From positions 434,001 through 498,000 of the forward strand of contig JAPYMA010003011.1 in assembly GCA_035041965.1 (NCBI GenBank): a stretch of DNA of 64,000 nucleotides, read 5' to 3'. The position numbers were made by a program, and so were the translations under genes. The stretch comes from Anisakis pegreffii. Taxonomy: Eukaryota; Nematoda; Chromadorea; Rhabditida; Anisakidae. This document shows positions 12,001 through 24,000 of the stretch, piece by piece (within the stretch, counting starts at the first letter, position 1; the number at the start of each line of letters is the position of its first letter). A model generated the notes under the pieces. The model was not told the DNA's origin. It did no database searches and saw nothing but the letters and a program-made list of their open reading frames with translations.

Positions 12001-14044
12001 AAAAGATGGATATATCACACGTAACTCCACCTCATTCCAAACGAACAACTCGTTAGTTCTTATTATTCTCTTCCGTTTCGTTTATTATCACATCTTCTTT
12101 TGTAAATTTATTTTAAACAATTTTTCAGCGACCGGATATCGTTATATTACTGTGTAAAATTTGTCATGGCATAGTTTTTTTTTTGCCTTATGTGACTCAC
12201 GCGTCAAATGGTAGACTATCGTTCTCCTCAGGAATGAACATACCTTATTTGAGATTCCATTATCAGAACGAAATGTTGTTAAGTAACCACTGAAACTGGG
12301 TTATTTCCAGTGAAACCACCGGTGAGTGAACCGACAAACATTGAAGTAGTGCCTCTTTCGCCCAATTCATTCTCAGTTTCATGGACATGTTGTACGAATA
12401 ATAAAGCGGTTAGTTTGAGTTTTTACTCTCAATTCTAATTCCAAACGTTTTTGCATTCGATTTTGAGTGGTATCGTTTGCAGTAATCTGTGTAATATTGA
12501 TGTTCTATTACACTTGCATTACTGCGGGAAAATAACGCTAAAAGTTTTTTTGCAGGAGTATGTTATCCTTCATACACCGGACTCTTCGTTACCAAAATGG
12601 CAGTGGCTTCAGATCCCAGCGAAATGTCGTGATAGTTTTGGTAAAAAGATAGACAATTTGCCAACAGACACTTCTTATACGGTTTGTGTAGAAACTCAAC
12701 AAACGGCTGCAAATCGGACTGCGCCTCTCAATCTAAACAACTGCGACAGTGTGCATCTCAATAAAGGTTCTTCTATACATTAAATACGTCTTTTTGAGCA
12801 GATGTTATTTTTGAGTGGAGATTGATGAAGCGAATCTTTTTTTTTTCGAATTTTATTTCGCGTCTTTAGTTCACTTCACTTAATTACGACGATTATCGGT
12901 GCAGACAGAACCAATTTGCATTTAATTCAGACACGACAGCACCACCTGATTATGAACCGATTGATGAGGTGACATCACCTTGTCAGTGTCTTTGCACCGG
13001 TCGTGGGGATGCTGTAATTCAACCATCATGTGGTCAAAGTATTCAACAATTCCGTCCACTCTCAACTTTACCGCCTGCTACTGAGGGCGAATGTCCATGC
13101 AAAATGCCGTCACATAGTGGTCGTTGTCCAACCGGGTACTATCTCAACGGAGCAATGTGTTACGGTATGTTTGCTTCGAAGTGCATTCGCCCTTGTCAAT
13201 GAGAATATTTTACTCGTATAATTCTTATCCAATTCGTGGGCATTTTCACCATAAGCCAAAATTTTCGTGCCGATCGAAAAGAGATGCATTGTGACATTTG
13301 CCAATGAATCACTTTCGAGCAATTCACTTGAAAATCATGCTTCTAACAGATACAAACGAATGTCAACAACAAAATGGTGGCTGTTCACATGGATGTGTCA
13401 ATACTCCTGGCGATTTCTATTGTGCATGTCCACACGGAATGATGCGAGATCCAGTGAATCCAAAGCAGTGCATTAACGTTGCTGCTAGTTTCGATAGGAT
13501 CGCTGAATTAATAGGACGTTATTTGGGTGTTAACGCACAACATATGCAAAGCACTCAGCCAGCTGTAGCTGTCGCTAGCGGAGAGCCAATTCATTATAAA
13601 GTTTGTTTTTGCTGTTCGATTCCTTACTTGAACTGTGTTTGGAGTGTTCAGACTAATTGTGAGACAGGATTGACCCGTGTTTCTTACTTTTTGCGAGTTC
13701 AATCCGCTAGATAAGTGGTTTTGTTTTATCCCCCATAGTTGATCAGAAAAAAAACCTAGCATTTGTAAGATTATGGGTGCACGCTGTAAAACTATTCAAT
13801 CTCGGACATGTCCCAAACATCGGAGCATGAATCAATTCAGTTCGTGTTCACATTTCTGTATGGTGACATCACCTTGTTTTTTTAAAATCTATTCTTACTG
13901 AGCAGAGAATGACACTGACACATCTGTTCTGACTGCATCATCACGTTTCAGGCAACAATAAAATCCGATGATGATCGAACGATCTCATTCGAATGGTCAT
14001 CTATGCCTGCAGTGGTACGACGCGCTCTTAAGTGGCTATTTTAA
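1..14044 (+). CDS. Large extracellular vWA / FN3 / EGF protein with PDG-PTD repeats (5' truncated)
   Basis: The reading frame is already open at base 3, so the 5' end lies outside the window. Exons I infer: 3-3086 (contains a 10-N gap), 3510-3705, 4265-4455, 6673-6874, 7185-7298, 7428-7570, 8023-8220, 8568-8879, 9925-10072, 10265-10440, 10666-10788, 11357-11479, 11906-12051, 12311-12408, 12556-12766, 12931-13164, 13350-13600, 13952-14044; all junctions keep phase. Domain order: a long hydrophilic repeat region (GPDGxPLPTD modules), vWA-1 (starting at [11 protein letters not shown]), vWA-2 ([11 protein letters not shown]), vWA-3 ([11 protein letters not shown]), a fibronectin III domain (exons 12311-12766, with FSVSW and TSYTVCVET), a Cys-rich segment, and one calcium-binding EGF ([20 protein letters not shown]). 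The last exon ends in ALKWLF-stop, with no transmembrane segment. vWA plus EGF suggests a matrilin-like secreted matrix or adhesion protein; the function is inference and I know no ortholog name. The intron at 4456-6672 is 2.2 kb. Confidence 0.85.
3..3060 (+). repeat. Protein-coding PDG/PTD tandem repeats with 435-bp super-units
   Basis: The exon is built from modules of about 13-20 codons around GPDGxPLPTD, combined into a super-repeat of 145 codons. From 886 the sequence is copied essentially without change at 1321 and again at 1756 (period exactly 435 bp) until the N gap at 1934. Flanking super-units before 886 and after 1943 are diverged, so the identical copies are recent duplications or homogenised by gene conversion. 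Conserved anchors within each super-unit include NYIYPA, KPVYPVV and DAYGRVV. The low hydrophobicity and regular Pro/Asp/Gly content suggest an extended extracellular spacer. Confidence 0.95.
1934..1943. other. Assembly gap (10 N) inside the repeat exon
   Basis: Ten N bases interrupt the third identical 435-bp unit. The reading frame before the gap differs from the frame after it, as expected if 10 is a placeholder and not a measured length. True copy number and protein length are therefore unknown; collapse of identical repeats is the likely cause. Confidence 0.98.
4575..4653. repeat. Short intronic tandem repeat, about 22-24 bp unit
   Basis: Three copies of a unit reading attaccgggatatata plus accagt lie in tandem in the 2.2-kb intron between vWA-1 exons (4456-6672). 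The copies differ by a TA insertion and a short spacer. I see no gene in the rest of this intron, although stretches near 4900-5100 and 5840-5900 are locally richer in GC and in ggctcaagcc / gctgaggct motifs. Confidence 0.8.
10860..11225. repeat. GC-rich island in intron 10789-11356 (possible dispersed repeat)
   Basis: This stretch is far richer in GC than its surroundings and carries repeated gggagccc-type words, a segment reading gggagcccccgatctcgga, and the word aattttgctcct. Similar words recur in the islands at 39370-39490 and 47640-47870, both also in introns. It has no convincing coding frame. It may be an old dispersed repeat; family membership is inference from shared short words. 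Confidence 0.4.
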
Positions 14045-17000
14045 GGAGTTGTTTCATCGTCGATTGTGATGCCATTAATTAGTGATGTTATTCTCGCTGA
14101 ATGTTGTATTTATCACTTGAAACAACCATATTACATTGTTAAATTACTGTATCATGCCGTTGACTTTATTCTTAAATTTGCGTTTCTCATATCAACCCTG
14201 ACGTTTATCGTGAAAGGTACAATTCAAATTGATAACATCAACTTATCGCAATCAGTTCTGATGCAAGACTTATCAGTTCGACAGAGGCAGTCATTGGTTG
14301 TTGAATACTTGTTGAATATCACTATAACTTTGTATCAGTGAATGACCTCTTGAGAGCAAGAACTTATATATATAAATAGATATTCTTGTGTATGTGTGTG
14401 TGAACGAGCTTTATTTCTTCCCTCTCAAAATCTTGTTCAACATGAAAGTACGTAGCCACAATTGCTTAGCGCTCGTTCTTTACTCTAATTATCAATTGTT
14501 TGTGACTGTCTCGTTTTCTGGCTTTCTTTGTACACTTCTGGTGAAAATTTTGTGATTCCGTCTATTCCGACTTTATTTATGGTGTTGTTGCTTCTCTCAT
14601 GTCTTCTACGAAAACGAGGAGTTCAGATCGTTTACAGTTCCTTTTTTTTTGAGGGGATCGCAGGTGGTTAATTTACTGCCAGCATCCAAAACAAATTACG
14701 AGATGTTTACTCGATGCATACAAAAATTTAATTCACATCTAATGAGCGTTTCTTGTTTTCCTGCGAAATTATATCAACTGTAATGAACGTACTGAACTTC
14801 ATCTCTTATTGCTATTATCTAATATATTAATTGCAGAAATGCTGAAATGAACACTTTTCTCATCGTCAAATATTGTCAGTTCTCCAACCAGTGATAAAAG
14901 TTCATTTCAGTTGCAACCATATCATCAGTCCTCTAACGCTTTTCCCGATGAGTAACATTTTCTGTTCTAAGAAACTTTGATTTTACCATAATGAAAATTT
15001 TTCTTATAATTGTTGTCAAGTTTCTTTAATGTCCATTTCCCTGCTCCTTATTTCAGCCTCTTCCATCCACTCCATTCACTCGTAACATTACGTTATTTGT
15101 GCCTTTAGCATAGTAATGACTTCATTTTCGATGCGTAACGCTACTTTAGAGATTTTTGTCTTGTTTTTATTTTATCTTTACTCTTTTCTCTGATCACGCC
15201 AAGCTGTTAAGCCTTCCATATCCGCACACACATCTGCCCTGTATTTTGTGAATTTTCGATGTTCGTTAAGTGGTTAATAAACAATATTTCAATTGAACTT
15301 CGATACAAACATAGACGACGAGTTTAAGTTGTCATTTGAATATATTAGCCGGAACTCGCAAAAAGTAATTGTTTATACTGTATATTGTACCGTTTGTACT
15401 GTTGCAAACTCGGTGACGAAGCTGGTAATGGTATTTCTGCAGGGATACCAAGTTCAGTTATTGAACGAATGCTTGATCCGACTGGCCACTGCTATCGCTA
15501 TAGCCTGTCGACTAGGTGTTACACGCATCCAGCTATATGATCTTTGAGTTGACACTCACAAACAGTGAATATTCGTACTGCACAGTGCACTGCCTGTACT
15601 GTCGCGAACTCAGTGGCGAAAATGGTATTGGTATTTCTTCAGAGGTTTCACGTTCGATTACGGAACGATTGCTTGATTGGACTGGTCACTGCTGCGGCTT
15701 ATAGTCTATCGACTAGGTGTCACACGCATTCGGCTGACTGATCTTTCGACTGTGCATTGATATTTCGAGGGGAAGCATTGACGACAACTGTGAATAAATT
15801 ACTTCGAACCAGACATATTGTTCTTCAACGAAATAATACGATTTTTTGAAGATTCAACCCGACTGAAGTAAAACAAAGTTAAGCGAAATAGTGAACTTAT
15901 AAGGAGCATTATGTGGTTGAACATAGTGTGCTACGAGAAGAGAATCTCGACATGCAAACAACGATATCACCCTTGGATATTGTTTATTTTACTCCTCACT
16001 TGAAGACAGAGGAAGCTTGACGGCCACATTCCGTTGAAATAAGTCTTCGGATTTTTATGAGGGTTTCAGGCGATTAATCAGAATTTTTAGACGTGCGAGT
16101 AGTGAAGAGGGTCAGTTTGTTAAAGAAAGAGAATATGAAAATGATGAAAAACAAAGAGAGGCACTCAGAGTTGATATTACTGAATGAGCGTGACAGATAA
16201 AGAGAAAAGTCTCGATGCCGTCTATCTCTCATATGATGTCGATTATTTCTGTGTCCAACAACAGAAACCTTACGTATTTATGTCCTCCCTTTCCCTCTCT
16301 CCGAAATTTTCGGTTGTTGGAACGATATTATTCCCTCGGATTGTCAATACTCATCTCCACAAGTTTCTTCTAAAGTCACTTTTACCAGTGATAAATTCGT
16401 TTGCATAATTGCTTTCCTAGTTTCGCGATTAATCGCATATGAATAAGTGATAACGGTTGAAAAACATATTTGATTAATTCTCTGTTGTGTTCCAGTTTTC
16501 TTTAATTGCATCACTCGTTTGTCGAGTCCTACTCTTTGATCAATCCTATCGAATGTATCGTATCCTCTGCATACATCAAACGCGCCTTCATAACAGTCCC
16601 GCTTCCGCGAACAATAATCCACGTTTTTCTGTCATCAATCAACGTTGACGTTTCTAGTCTACAAAACCGTAATTGAGAAATCTCGGAAGGTGATCGATAA
16701 TTCCTGTTTTTTTGTAACGAGTGCTTGCAAAACCCCGTCTGTTTTTCGATCTCGAGATTGGAAAATAATCACATGCGGTGAACTTAGAAACGGTGGCGAC
16801 GAAAAACGAGCAAGAGTGAAGACGTTACAAAATATTTGTTCATTGCTTTATGAAACAAGAAATCTGAGGTGCCGCCACTGTGTAATGATTTCTTCCCTCT
16901 GATATCGGCGGTTGACTGCCAGTATTGCTGCATGTGAATGATATGTAATTCAAGATGAGTATATCACCAAAATCATATAAAATACCATCTTCTGTCAAAT

Positions 17001-18786
17001 CCCGAAATCCTGGGATTTTTCAGAACATAAACTCCACACTCGGAGCCGAGATAGAAAAGTCGAGATCCCGTGCAAAGGCTGCTTGTAACATGCATTCCTT
17101 AGTATTCATCGGAATGACCAGAACTATTTTATGCTCACAATCAACGTAGTTAGCGAATTCATTTTTGTTCGAATCGAAATGACTCTCTTTTTCTTCACTC
17201 ATAACTACTATCAACCTATATTTTAGTTTTCAAAAATTGTGAAGCTGAGAAATTTACCAATGAACTTTGTTAATTGAAATGAGGACAGCTCCATCACGAT
17301 TTTCCTTCATTGTTAATATCGCTTTGCACAGTGCTTTTGGGAGCTCACGAATCTACTTCTTAAGATGTGTGATTTTAAATGTGGATATCGCAGCCAGCAA
17401 TTATGTCAGCTTTCGCTAAATGTTGATGATGTTTTCATGACCAAAATGCTGTCGTCAACCATCATTGCCGTCTGCGAATCACCAATTCTTCTCAAAGTTC
17501 TTCCTTTTTTCACATATCCCATATGCTTGCAAACATGTCAGTTTAGTTGGAAAAAAATTCGTTCGCCATATTTCGCTTCTGTCGTCAAATTAGCAAGAAT
17601 AATCCACTTATGCCTACTATGCCTTACACCCGGACCAGTTGTTAGCATGAATCAAATCTAGCAGAATTTTACGTCATAAATTTTTAGTCACGACTTCTGA
17701 ATAGTTGAAAAAATGATAAATCATTACAGAATGATCAGATGACCTGAGCAAAGTCCATAAACGTTCCATGAACTAAACGCTTTTTGGTCGTTGTTTATGA
17801 AAGTTTTATAAGCACCACCTCCCGTCCTCAATGAGCTCCTAAAAAAGCAAAATCCCTTTATCTATCATCAATACTACGTACGAATATATTCATGTATATC
17901 CATATGGATAACGTTTTTATCCAGACACACACGATTGTTCCGATTATTGCACACACGATCAAAAACCTATCTTTATTCATTATTTTGCAGCTTTTATGTG
18001 CTGCAAACGCATTACCACATTTCTGATATTTCGATTCATGGAAAAATTAGATTACTGGATGAATGCGTAAGATAGTTCATGAATTTTTCATGCAACAAAT
18101 GAGATAGTGCATGAATTCGTCATTCTTCGAAGAGCATGAAGGTTCAGTAACGTTCTTCATGCGGTATTTTAACAGTTTTTTGAGGTAATGAAAGTTAAAT
18201 TTCAAGCCGTTCAAGAAGATATTTGAGCATAGCTCACGTAGAAATCCAATAAGTGATGACGAATAAACATGTTTTCGTTTTTGATGTCTACAAACGAATG
18301 GTAAATCTAGAGATATTTAACAAATGAGCGATAGAAAATGTTACGAATTTTAATTTTGATTATTTCGAATGGTTTTTATAGCCTTCAGATTACATAACGT
18401 ATTATTGGTTGGCATGAATATACTAAACTGCGTTGGTTTATCATTGAGAAACAAAAAAGCAAGCAGTTATTGACCAAATTTCTTATGATTTCGTTCTATG
18501 CGCATCCAGTTCAAGGATCCCTTTGACGTGTAGTTTATTTGTTGAAGTGTATCCAAACTAAGCGCTCTTGTAAAACCTCAAAATTGGATTCGTCTTCTGT
18601 TACCTGCATACTGAATCAGGCTTCAAAACAGCCATTTAAAAAGATGAGCAGCAGTAGTTGTTTTTGTTTCTGAGTAGTGGCCTCAGAGGCGATTTGGCAA
18701 TTCGAGAGTCCAGTTAATCTCATAATCTGACAAACGCATATCAGATGCCAGAATGTTGTGGAGCGCACATCAGACGTCAAAATTCC
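14045..18786. other. Intergenic region, mostly no recognisable gene
   Basis: This is 4.7 kb of AT-rich sequence after the stop of the vWA gene. Apart from the 200-bp tandem dimer near 15355-15760 I see no gene I can support. A 40-codon open stretch at about 14212-14341 follows the stop closely but its phase does not fit a splice from the last exon. Open frames at 16184, 16645 and 16955 (+) lack paired splice signals or family similarity. Confidence 0.6.
15355..15760 (+). repeat. Diverged tandem dimer, 200-bp period, with residual Cys-containing reading frame
   Basis: The words at 15395 (tgtactgttgcaaactcggt) and 15595 (tgtactgtcgcgaactcagt) start a 200-bp direct repeat that stays alignable to about 15760. 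Both copies translate in the same relative frame to similar peptides with a shared Leu-Tyr-Cys start, a central Gly-Ile-Ser, then ERMLDPTGHC in copy 1 and ERLLDWTGHC in copy 2. Copy 1 continues (LSTRCYTHPA) to a stop. Copy 2 has a one-base length difference after TGHC that brings an early stop. This suggests duplicated exons of a Cys-containing protein, at least one of them decayed. I do not recognise the family. Confidence 0.55.
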
Positions 18787-19292
18787 CTATTCAAGTCTAT
18801 GCTGATGTGTGGACAGGCGTATGAAATGTTGTCTTTGAACCGCTCTACTCGGAACTTGCTCCAGTCTGTACAAAATACTTAAAATATTATTGATGAAAAA
18901 AGCATCGTATAACACTTTGAAAAATGGTTTCTTAATGAAATCGTTGAAAATCTTTGCCATTTCTCAGTGGTAGTGGCGTGACAAGAAGGAAGGAACTCAG
19001 ATTTATGGTCGTTACCATTCGTAATGTTTATGTCAGGTAAATAGTCCGATGAATCGGGTTTGTGCTCAACTTACAGTCTTTTGTATGGGCCTAGGCTCAT
19101 AAGGGATTGAAATGCATGCATGTGTGCTGCTACACTCGTACGACGTTCACAGGTTGGCGTAAGGGGTGGCAGTTGTGAATTTGATCCGGGTAACAACTTA
19201 CTGTTTCCCATAGCCGTTAGAAAAAGAGACCGTGTAATGAGGATTTTTATGACATTGTAATCTGTCCTATCATTACTGCATGAAAATTCCAT
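18787..19292 (-). CDS. Small two-exon gene, unknown protein (98 or 71 aa)
   Basis: Exon 1 runs from an ATG at 19292 (alternative ATG at 19211, starting MGNSKLLPG) to 19075, where the sequence GACT|GTAAGTTG is a near-ideal donor. Exon 2 starts at 18865 after a GTACAG acceptor and ends at a TAG at 18787-18789. The two-base overhang of exon 1 joins exon 2 in frame (CT+A = Leu). The product has a Pro/Ser/Thr-rich middle (QLPPLTPTCERR) and a basic C-terminus (VQRQHFIRLSTHQHRLE). There is no domain I recognise and no clear signal peptide or membrane segment. The second half reads like real protein and the splice signals are good, but it is a hand prediction with no homology support. The upstream promoter side (19293-21074) shows no other gene. 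Confidence 0.45.
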
Positions 19293-21074
19293 TTTGATAA
19301 ATGAATTTCACAAACTAATTTGTTTTAAAACTTTCAGTCATAACGATACTAAATGATAAAGGTTATCACCTGCATATCTTATCAAAATATTTCTCATTTG
19401 AGTCACTTTAATCAATTCATTATTCTAACAATAAGATCATTGTTTTATTATTATTATTATTATTATTACTGTCGTAACTATAACTATTGTTTCTGATAAT
19501 AATTATTATTGATTTTCAATACTACATTTCATATCAGTTCCCAAAATATCTCTGTTGAAAGTTACTCATAGTAAAAATAACCTTGATTTGTATGCCACGC
19601 CTGAAGGACGAGGTTTAGACGAGATGCATTCATCGCCGATTGCTTGAAGAATGTATGCGAATATTTTCTGTGGGAAAGAGGATGTGAGAAAATTTTAGGT
19701 AGATGCAAGTGCAGTCGACTCCGGTAAATTAAAAAAACGGGAAAGTTTTAGCAGAAACATTTAGAAGGGATAGACTAAAAAGGATTGATCCTTCTGGTCG
19801 CACGCCATTGATTGCTTTCGATCTTGAATTTAATTGACTGACGACGTTCAGCTTATTCTGACTATGCAGTTCGGGCGTTTTATTGAATTCACGCTATCCT
19901 CTTGAATTCACACTATCATCGTTCCATATCCGTAATAGATACCTGGATATTTATTCCGGCTGTGCTGTAATATTGAGTTATTAATAACTTCATCCAGTTA
20001 CGAATGCAAGAAAATTATAGTGCACATCAGTGAATCCAATAAAACTACTTATAAAACTACTTACTAAGTGAAAGATATGGTTGTGGTCACCAATGTTGCG
20101 TATGTAGAATTTATTCTGAGTTGTTTTAAAACTTATATTGTGTCTGATTATATGACTGATATAAAGTACGTCACGTACACTACTCCAATCTTAGTTTAAC
20201 TGTTCAGTGAATGGATAGTTCATAGCATGCAATTCAGTCATCATATGAAAACACAAGAGTACTAGAAGTGATCAAAAGATTTTTAAAACTGATCTATTTT
20301 CTTGAACCAAAAAACGACTGGTTTTTCTTCATATATAATTTCGACTTGTTTTTCTTCATGTATAATTTCTCGAAAAAACCGATGGACTTTTTTTAAAAGT
20401 TGAAAGGACATTTTTTTATTGTGAACTAGTTTGTATCCAATTGAATTTTCGCTTCGTTTCATTCATTTTCAGTCTGACCAATGATTTAACACATATTCTA
20501 TTGTCTATTAATTTCTTAAGTCATCAACTGCACAGTTGCCTCATACGATCTATCAGAATGACAGTTGATTTATTTCTGATTAGTGATCGAATTCAAAAGT
20601 TAACGCATACCACTGGTATCCAAAAAACGGCACTAGATTTATTTATTGGGTTTTTGAATTCCTAGTGAAGAAATGGTATGCAATTTTTCAGTTTGTGTCT
20701 ATGAATTTCCTTATCGCACTTAAGCCTGATTTCTTGATAATCTCTTTCCACAACACCTCAAAAACACATCGACCTCGTTACGCTACCAATACTTTTACCC
20801 ACACAATATGTCGCACATTAGTTTCATTGTCATTCATCCTAACTCTCGTTATTTATTACCGTCTCATCACATTTTTTTCAGCGATCCTAATTTTTCGTTA
20901 AAAAATACCATCAACCCTAAACTTGTCGCGATGTAATCTATCCTTTGTAATATGAAAATGAATTCTACATGATAACAAAATAAACTTTTTAGGGAATACT
21001 TTTCCGAATCGGACTTCAAAAGTAATTCAAGAACGGGACCAAATTGAAAGTTACAATCAAATAAATAAGCAGCA
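19293..21074. other. Intergenic region; contains an ATT microsatellite
   Basis: AT-rich sequence between two divergently oriented genes, so it should hold both promoters. An (ATT)n tract of about 22 bases lies at 19447-19468. Open frames at 20441 and 20665 (+) are low-complexity, hydrophobic translations of AT-rich DNA, and I do not call them genes. Confidence 0.6.
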
Positions 21075-24000
21075 ATGCGTCGTTCCAGCAGGCATCATGC
21101 ATCGAGTGTTGCTGCTGATGCACGCGTATCCTCTGCAAAACCATCCAGTCGTTCAAATGTCACCACGAAACGAACAGTAATCTTTCCAATTCAGCAAATC
21201 ATCTTTTAAATGCGCATTCGTTTGCACACATCCAGCATTATTCCACCGACAATTGCACATTCGATTGTGCTTTGTCACAATAACTCATGCCTCTCTTCTA
21301 TAGCTAAGAAACGAGATTTGATCAACTGAAAGCAGTCAGTCAGGGATGATGTAAATGATTGTACTTGCTCGAAAGGACGAGTGCAATCGCGTTATGGTGT
21401 TAACTTTCGGCCGTGAGCAATAACACTGATATGAAGAGTTGCCAAAACTGCCAACTTATAGTTAGGCTTTTTAAGTGAAAACATGTATCATCTGATAAAG
21501 CTAGCCGTGCGGATTCCGAAGCTTTTTGACGATTTCTGATGAAAAATTAAACGGGGAAAAAAAGCATTTACTATTGCAATACGTGTCCTGACCTCAGTGG
21601 CCGAGGTAGTAACGAGATGATCTCACATGTGAGGTCAGCGCTTTGTGCGTTCATAATGAAGGTTCTCATTAAGAGTTCGTTCAACGAACTAGCAATATGA
21701 AAGTACTTACAAATGGCGAAACAGTATTCAGTCCATGTCGAAATTCCTGCTGACTGCATTATTTCGTTGCACACTAAGGAACTCAAGTCTAAGGCTAAAG
21801 GTGCGACCGCATAGTAGGTGCGATCTCAACGCATGCACTTTGATCAGTGTTTCTTTTCGCTTGACGCGCCTTCTGACGGGCGAAAACTGCATAAAGAACG
21901 CAATTGTATCGAAGGATGAAGCTGAATTTGATCATACAAATATGTTATATCTCGTCGATACCCTATTGATGAGCATCAGAAATGCTCCTTACAAATATGT
22001 TTGTCATTTTGAGGTTATTCAAAATAATCTGCGAGAGTCGAAGGAGATAGTTGCTCGAAAAGGATATTGTTTTCTGTGCTCCATTTGATGCATAACACTT
22101 TCAGTGGCTAGATACTTATGCAAATCTTGTTTCATTCCATATTCATCGCATTGTTTATGCAAATTTTTTTCGTTCACAGCCAGAAACAGATTATTTCAGT
22201 TTATCTGTTTATTCTGAACAGCTATTATCCTTATTTCTTAGTTATACGCAAAATTAGATGGTGTGCTAAATGAAACCTTCCGCTCATTTCTCATCAGCCA
22301 AAATAGATGAGGAGGATTCAGGGAGAGTGATGCATACGGTCGTTTTCAATGTGTTTAGGCTATATTAATGTTTGTTGAGAAACTGTTCTGGAATGACTTT
22401 CGAAATATGACCTGAAAAGAAAAGTTTGCCATATTCTCTAATGAATTTGAATGTGTTCCGTTGTGTGTCCAAGCAAGAAATGAATTAATTGTTAGGCTGC
22501 TGAAACGAAATCCAATCGTGCATCTTGGCCAATGAAGCAACAGCATACGGTTGAACCACGCAAACAACGTGCTGCAGCGATGGTGGCAAAAGATGCGATG
22601 ATTCTTATGTCGAATAATGCCGTTGTTAAGGTTATCATCACATTACCACTTGTTATCCCTTTAATCTTCATTGCACATCAGTCAGGCATGTATGTGGCTG
22701 AATTGGAAAAGAAAACTGAAGAAATTAAATGTGAGCAAAATAAATTGAATTTATGAAAGGCATTTGAATCCATTCAAAAATATGGTAACAGAAATATGGT
22801 GCATCAACGTAACAGAAACATGGCGATGCAGTTGTTATAAAGGATTAACCGAAAACTATTCATGTCGTGGTATTCTTTGTTGGACTAACGTCCTAGTTCA
22901 GGATATAATCAAGTCACCATCCTCAACGAAGAGAGATCATCCTGCGATTCGTCCACAAAAACGAACTTCTAACGCATCCGCCAGCTCTCCATCGTCCGCG
23001 AAAGTACATGCGCTTACACCTGTTTTCGTTGAATTTTGAAGTTGTTTGCAGTGATTTCATCTGATTAAAACTATAACTTCGGATAACAGTAATTACTTTC
23101 GAGAGGTTTCGAAATGATAAACAAATTTTGTTTCTCTTGAAGTAGAAAGGTAATTACTAACAATACGCGTCGCAATAGAGATTGTTTTGTACTGATCAAC
23201 AATACTTTTTTGAATGCAAACTCTCTCTTAGTCTGTCGGTTTTATCAAGTCAACTTGAAAAGAGGGTGAAAGTAATATGAACATAAGAATAAACTGACGA
23301 TTGACGAGCAAATAATCTAAAATATGCATGTGAAATGGTTATTGAGTGGTAATAAATGATGAATCGTAAAATTTTACAGCATGGAAAGAATTCAGCAGAT
23401 TCATCACTATCCTCGTTCACGTTACAAGCATCTTCCTCTAAATCAGTCCCTGAAATCGCAAACGATCAGTCCAATGATAATTTTACAAATGAGCACTCCT
23501 CTGAAACATCTGATGTAAATGCTCCGCATGTACCTAGCGACCTGTCAAAAGATCTCTCCATCAACTCATATCCGCGTGAATTGACTGTTAAAGAGGTTGG
23601 TTTGCATGCACAGTTTTAATATATGACTCCAAATGTGTTTAAAGGGATCGAAGAAAGAATATTTGAATATGAGAATTATGCCACGAATGCAAACAATTGT
23701 GTGTATGTTTCTGCAGTCTGAAAGTAAATTGATGCCATGGAAGCATTTTTGTGAAGACTTTAGTCATATTTCGGTTAATGTGTCCTGTCCTTATGGTTGC
23801 TAGTCTTGAATGCGAGTTACATGGTTTTTAAGCTGATTGGTACGTTTCTCACTTTGAATTTCATAGAAAACCAGCTTTTAGCTCGTCTTTATGTTCAGGC
23901 CCATACCCAGCCTTACGGTTCTTTGAAGTCTCGCCCGACCTCACAGACTCATGAATGCGTACGCTTAGCCGTGCATTCTCACCGTTGTCCCAAGCAATGT

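Noticed and set aside
22270..22338. An ATG-initiated exon (MKPSAHFSSAKIDEE) considered as the start of the HTH gene
   Set aside because: The exon at 21075-21176 also joins 22496 in phase, starts after an in-frame stop and has a composition that matches the next exons better. The 22270 exon remains a possible alternative start.
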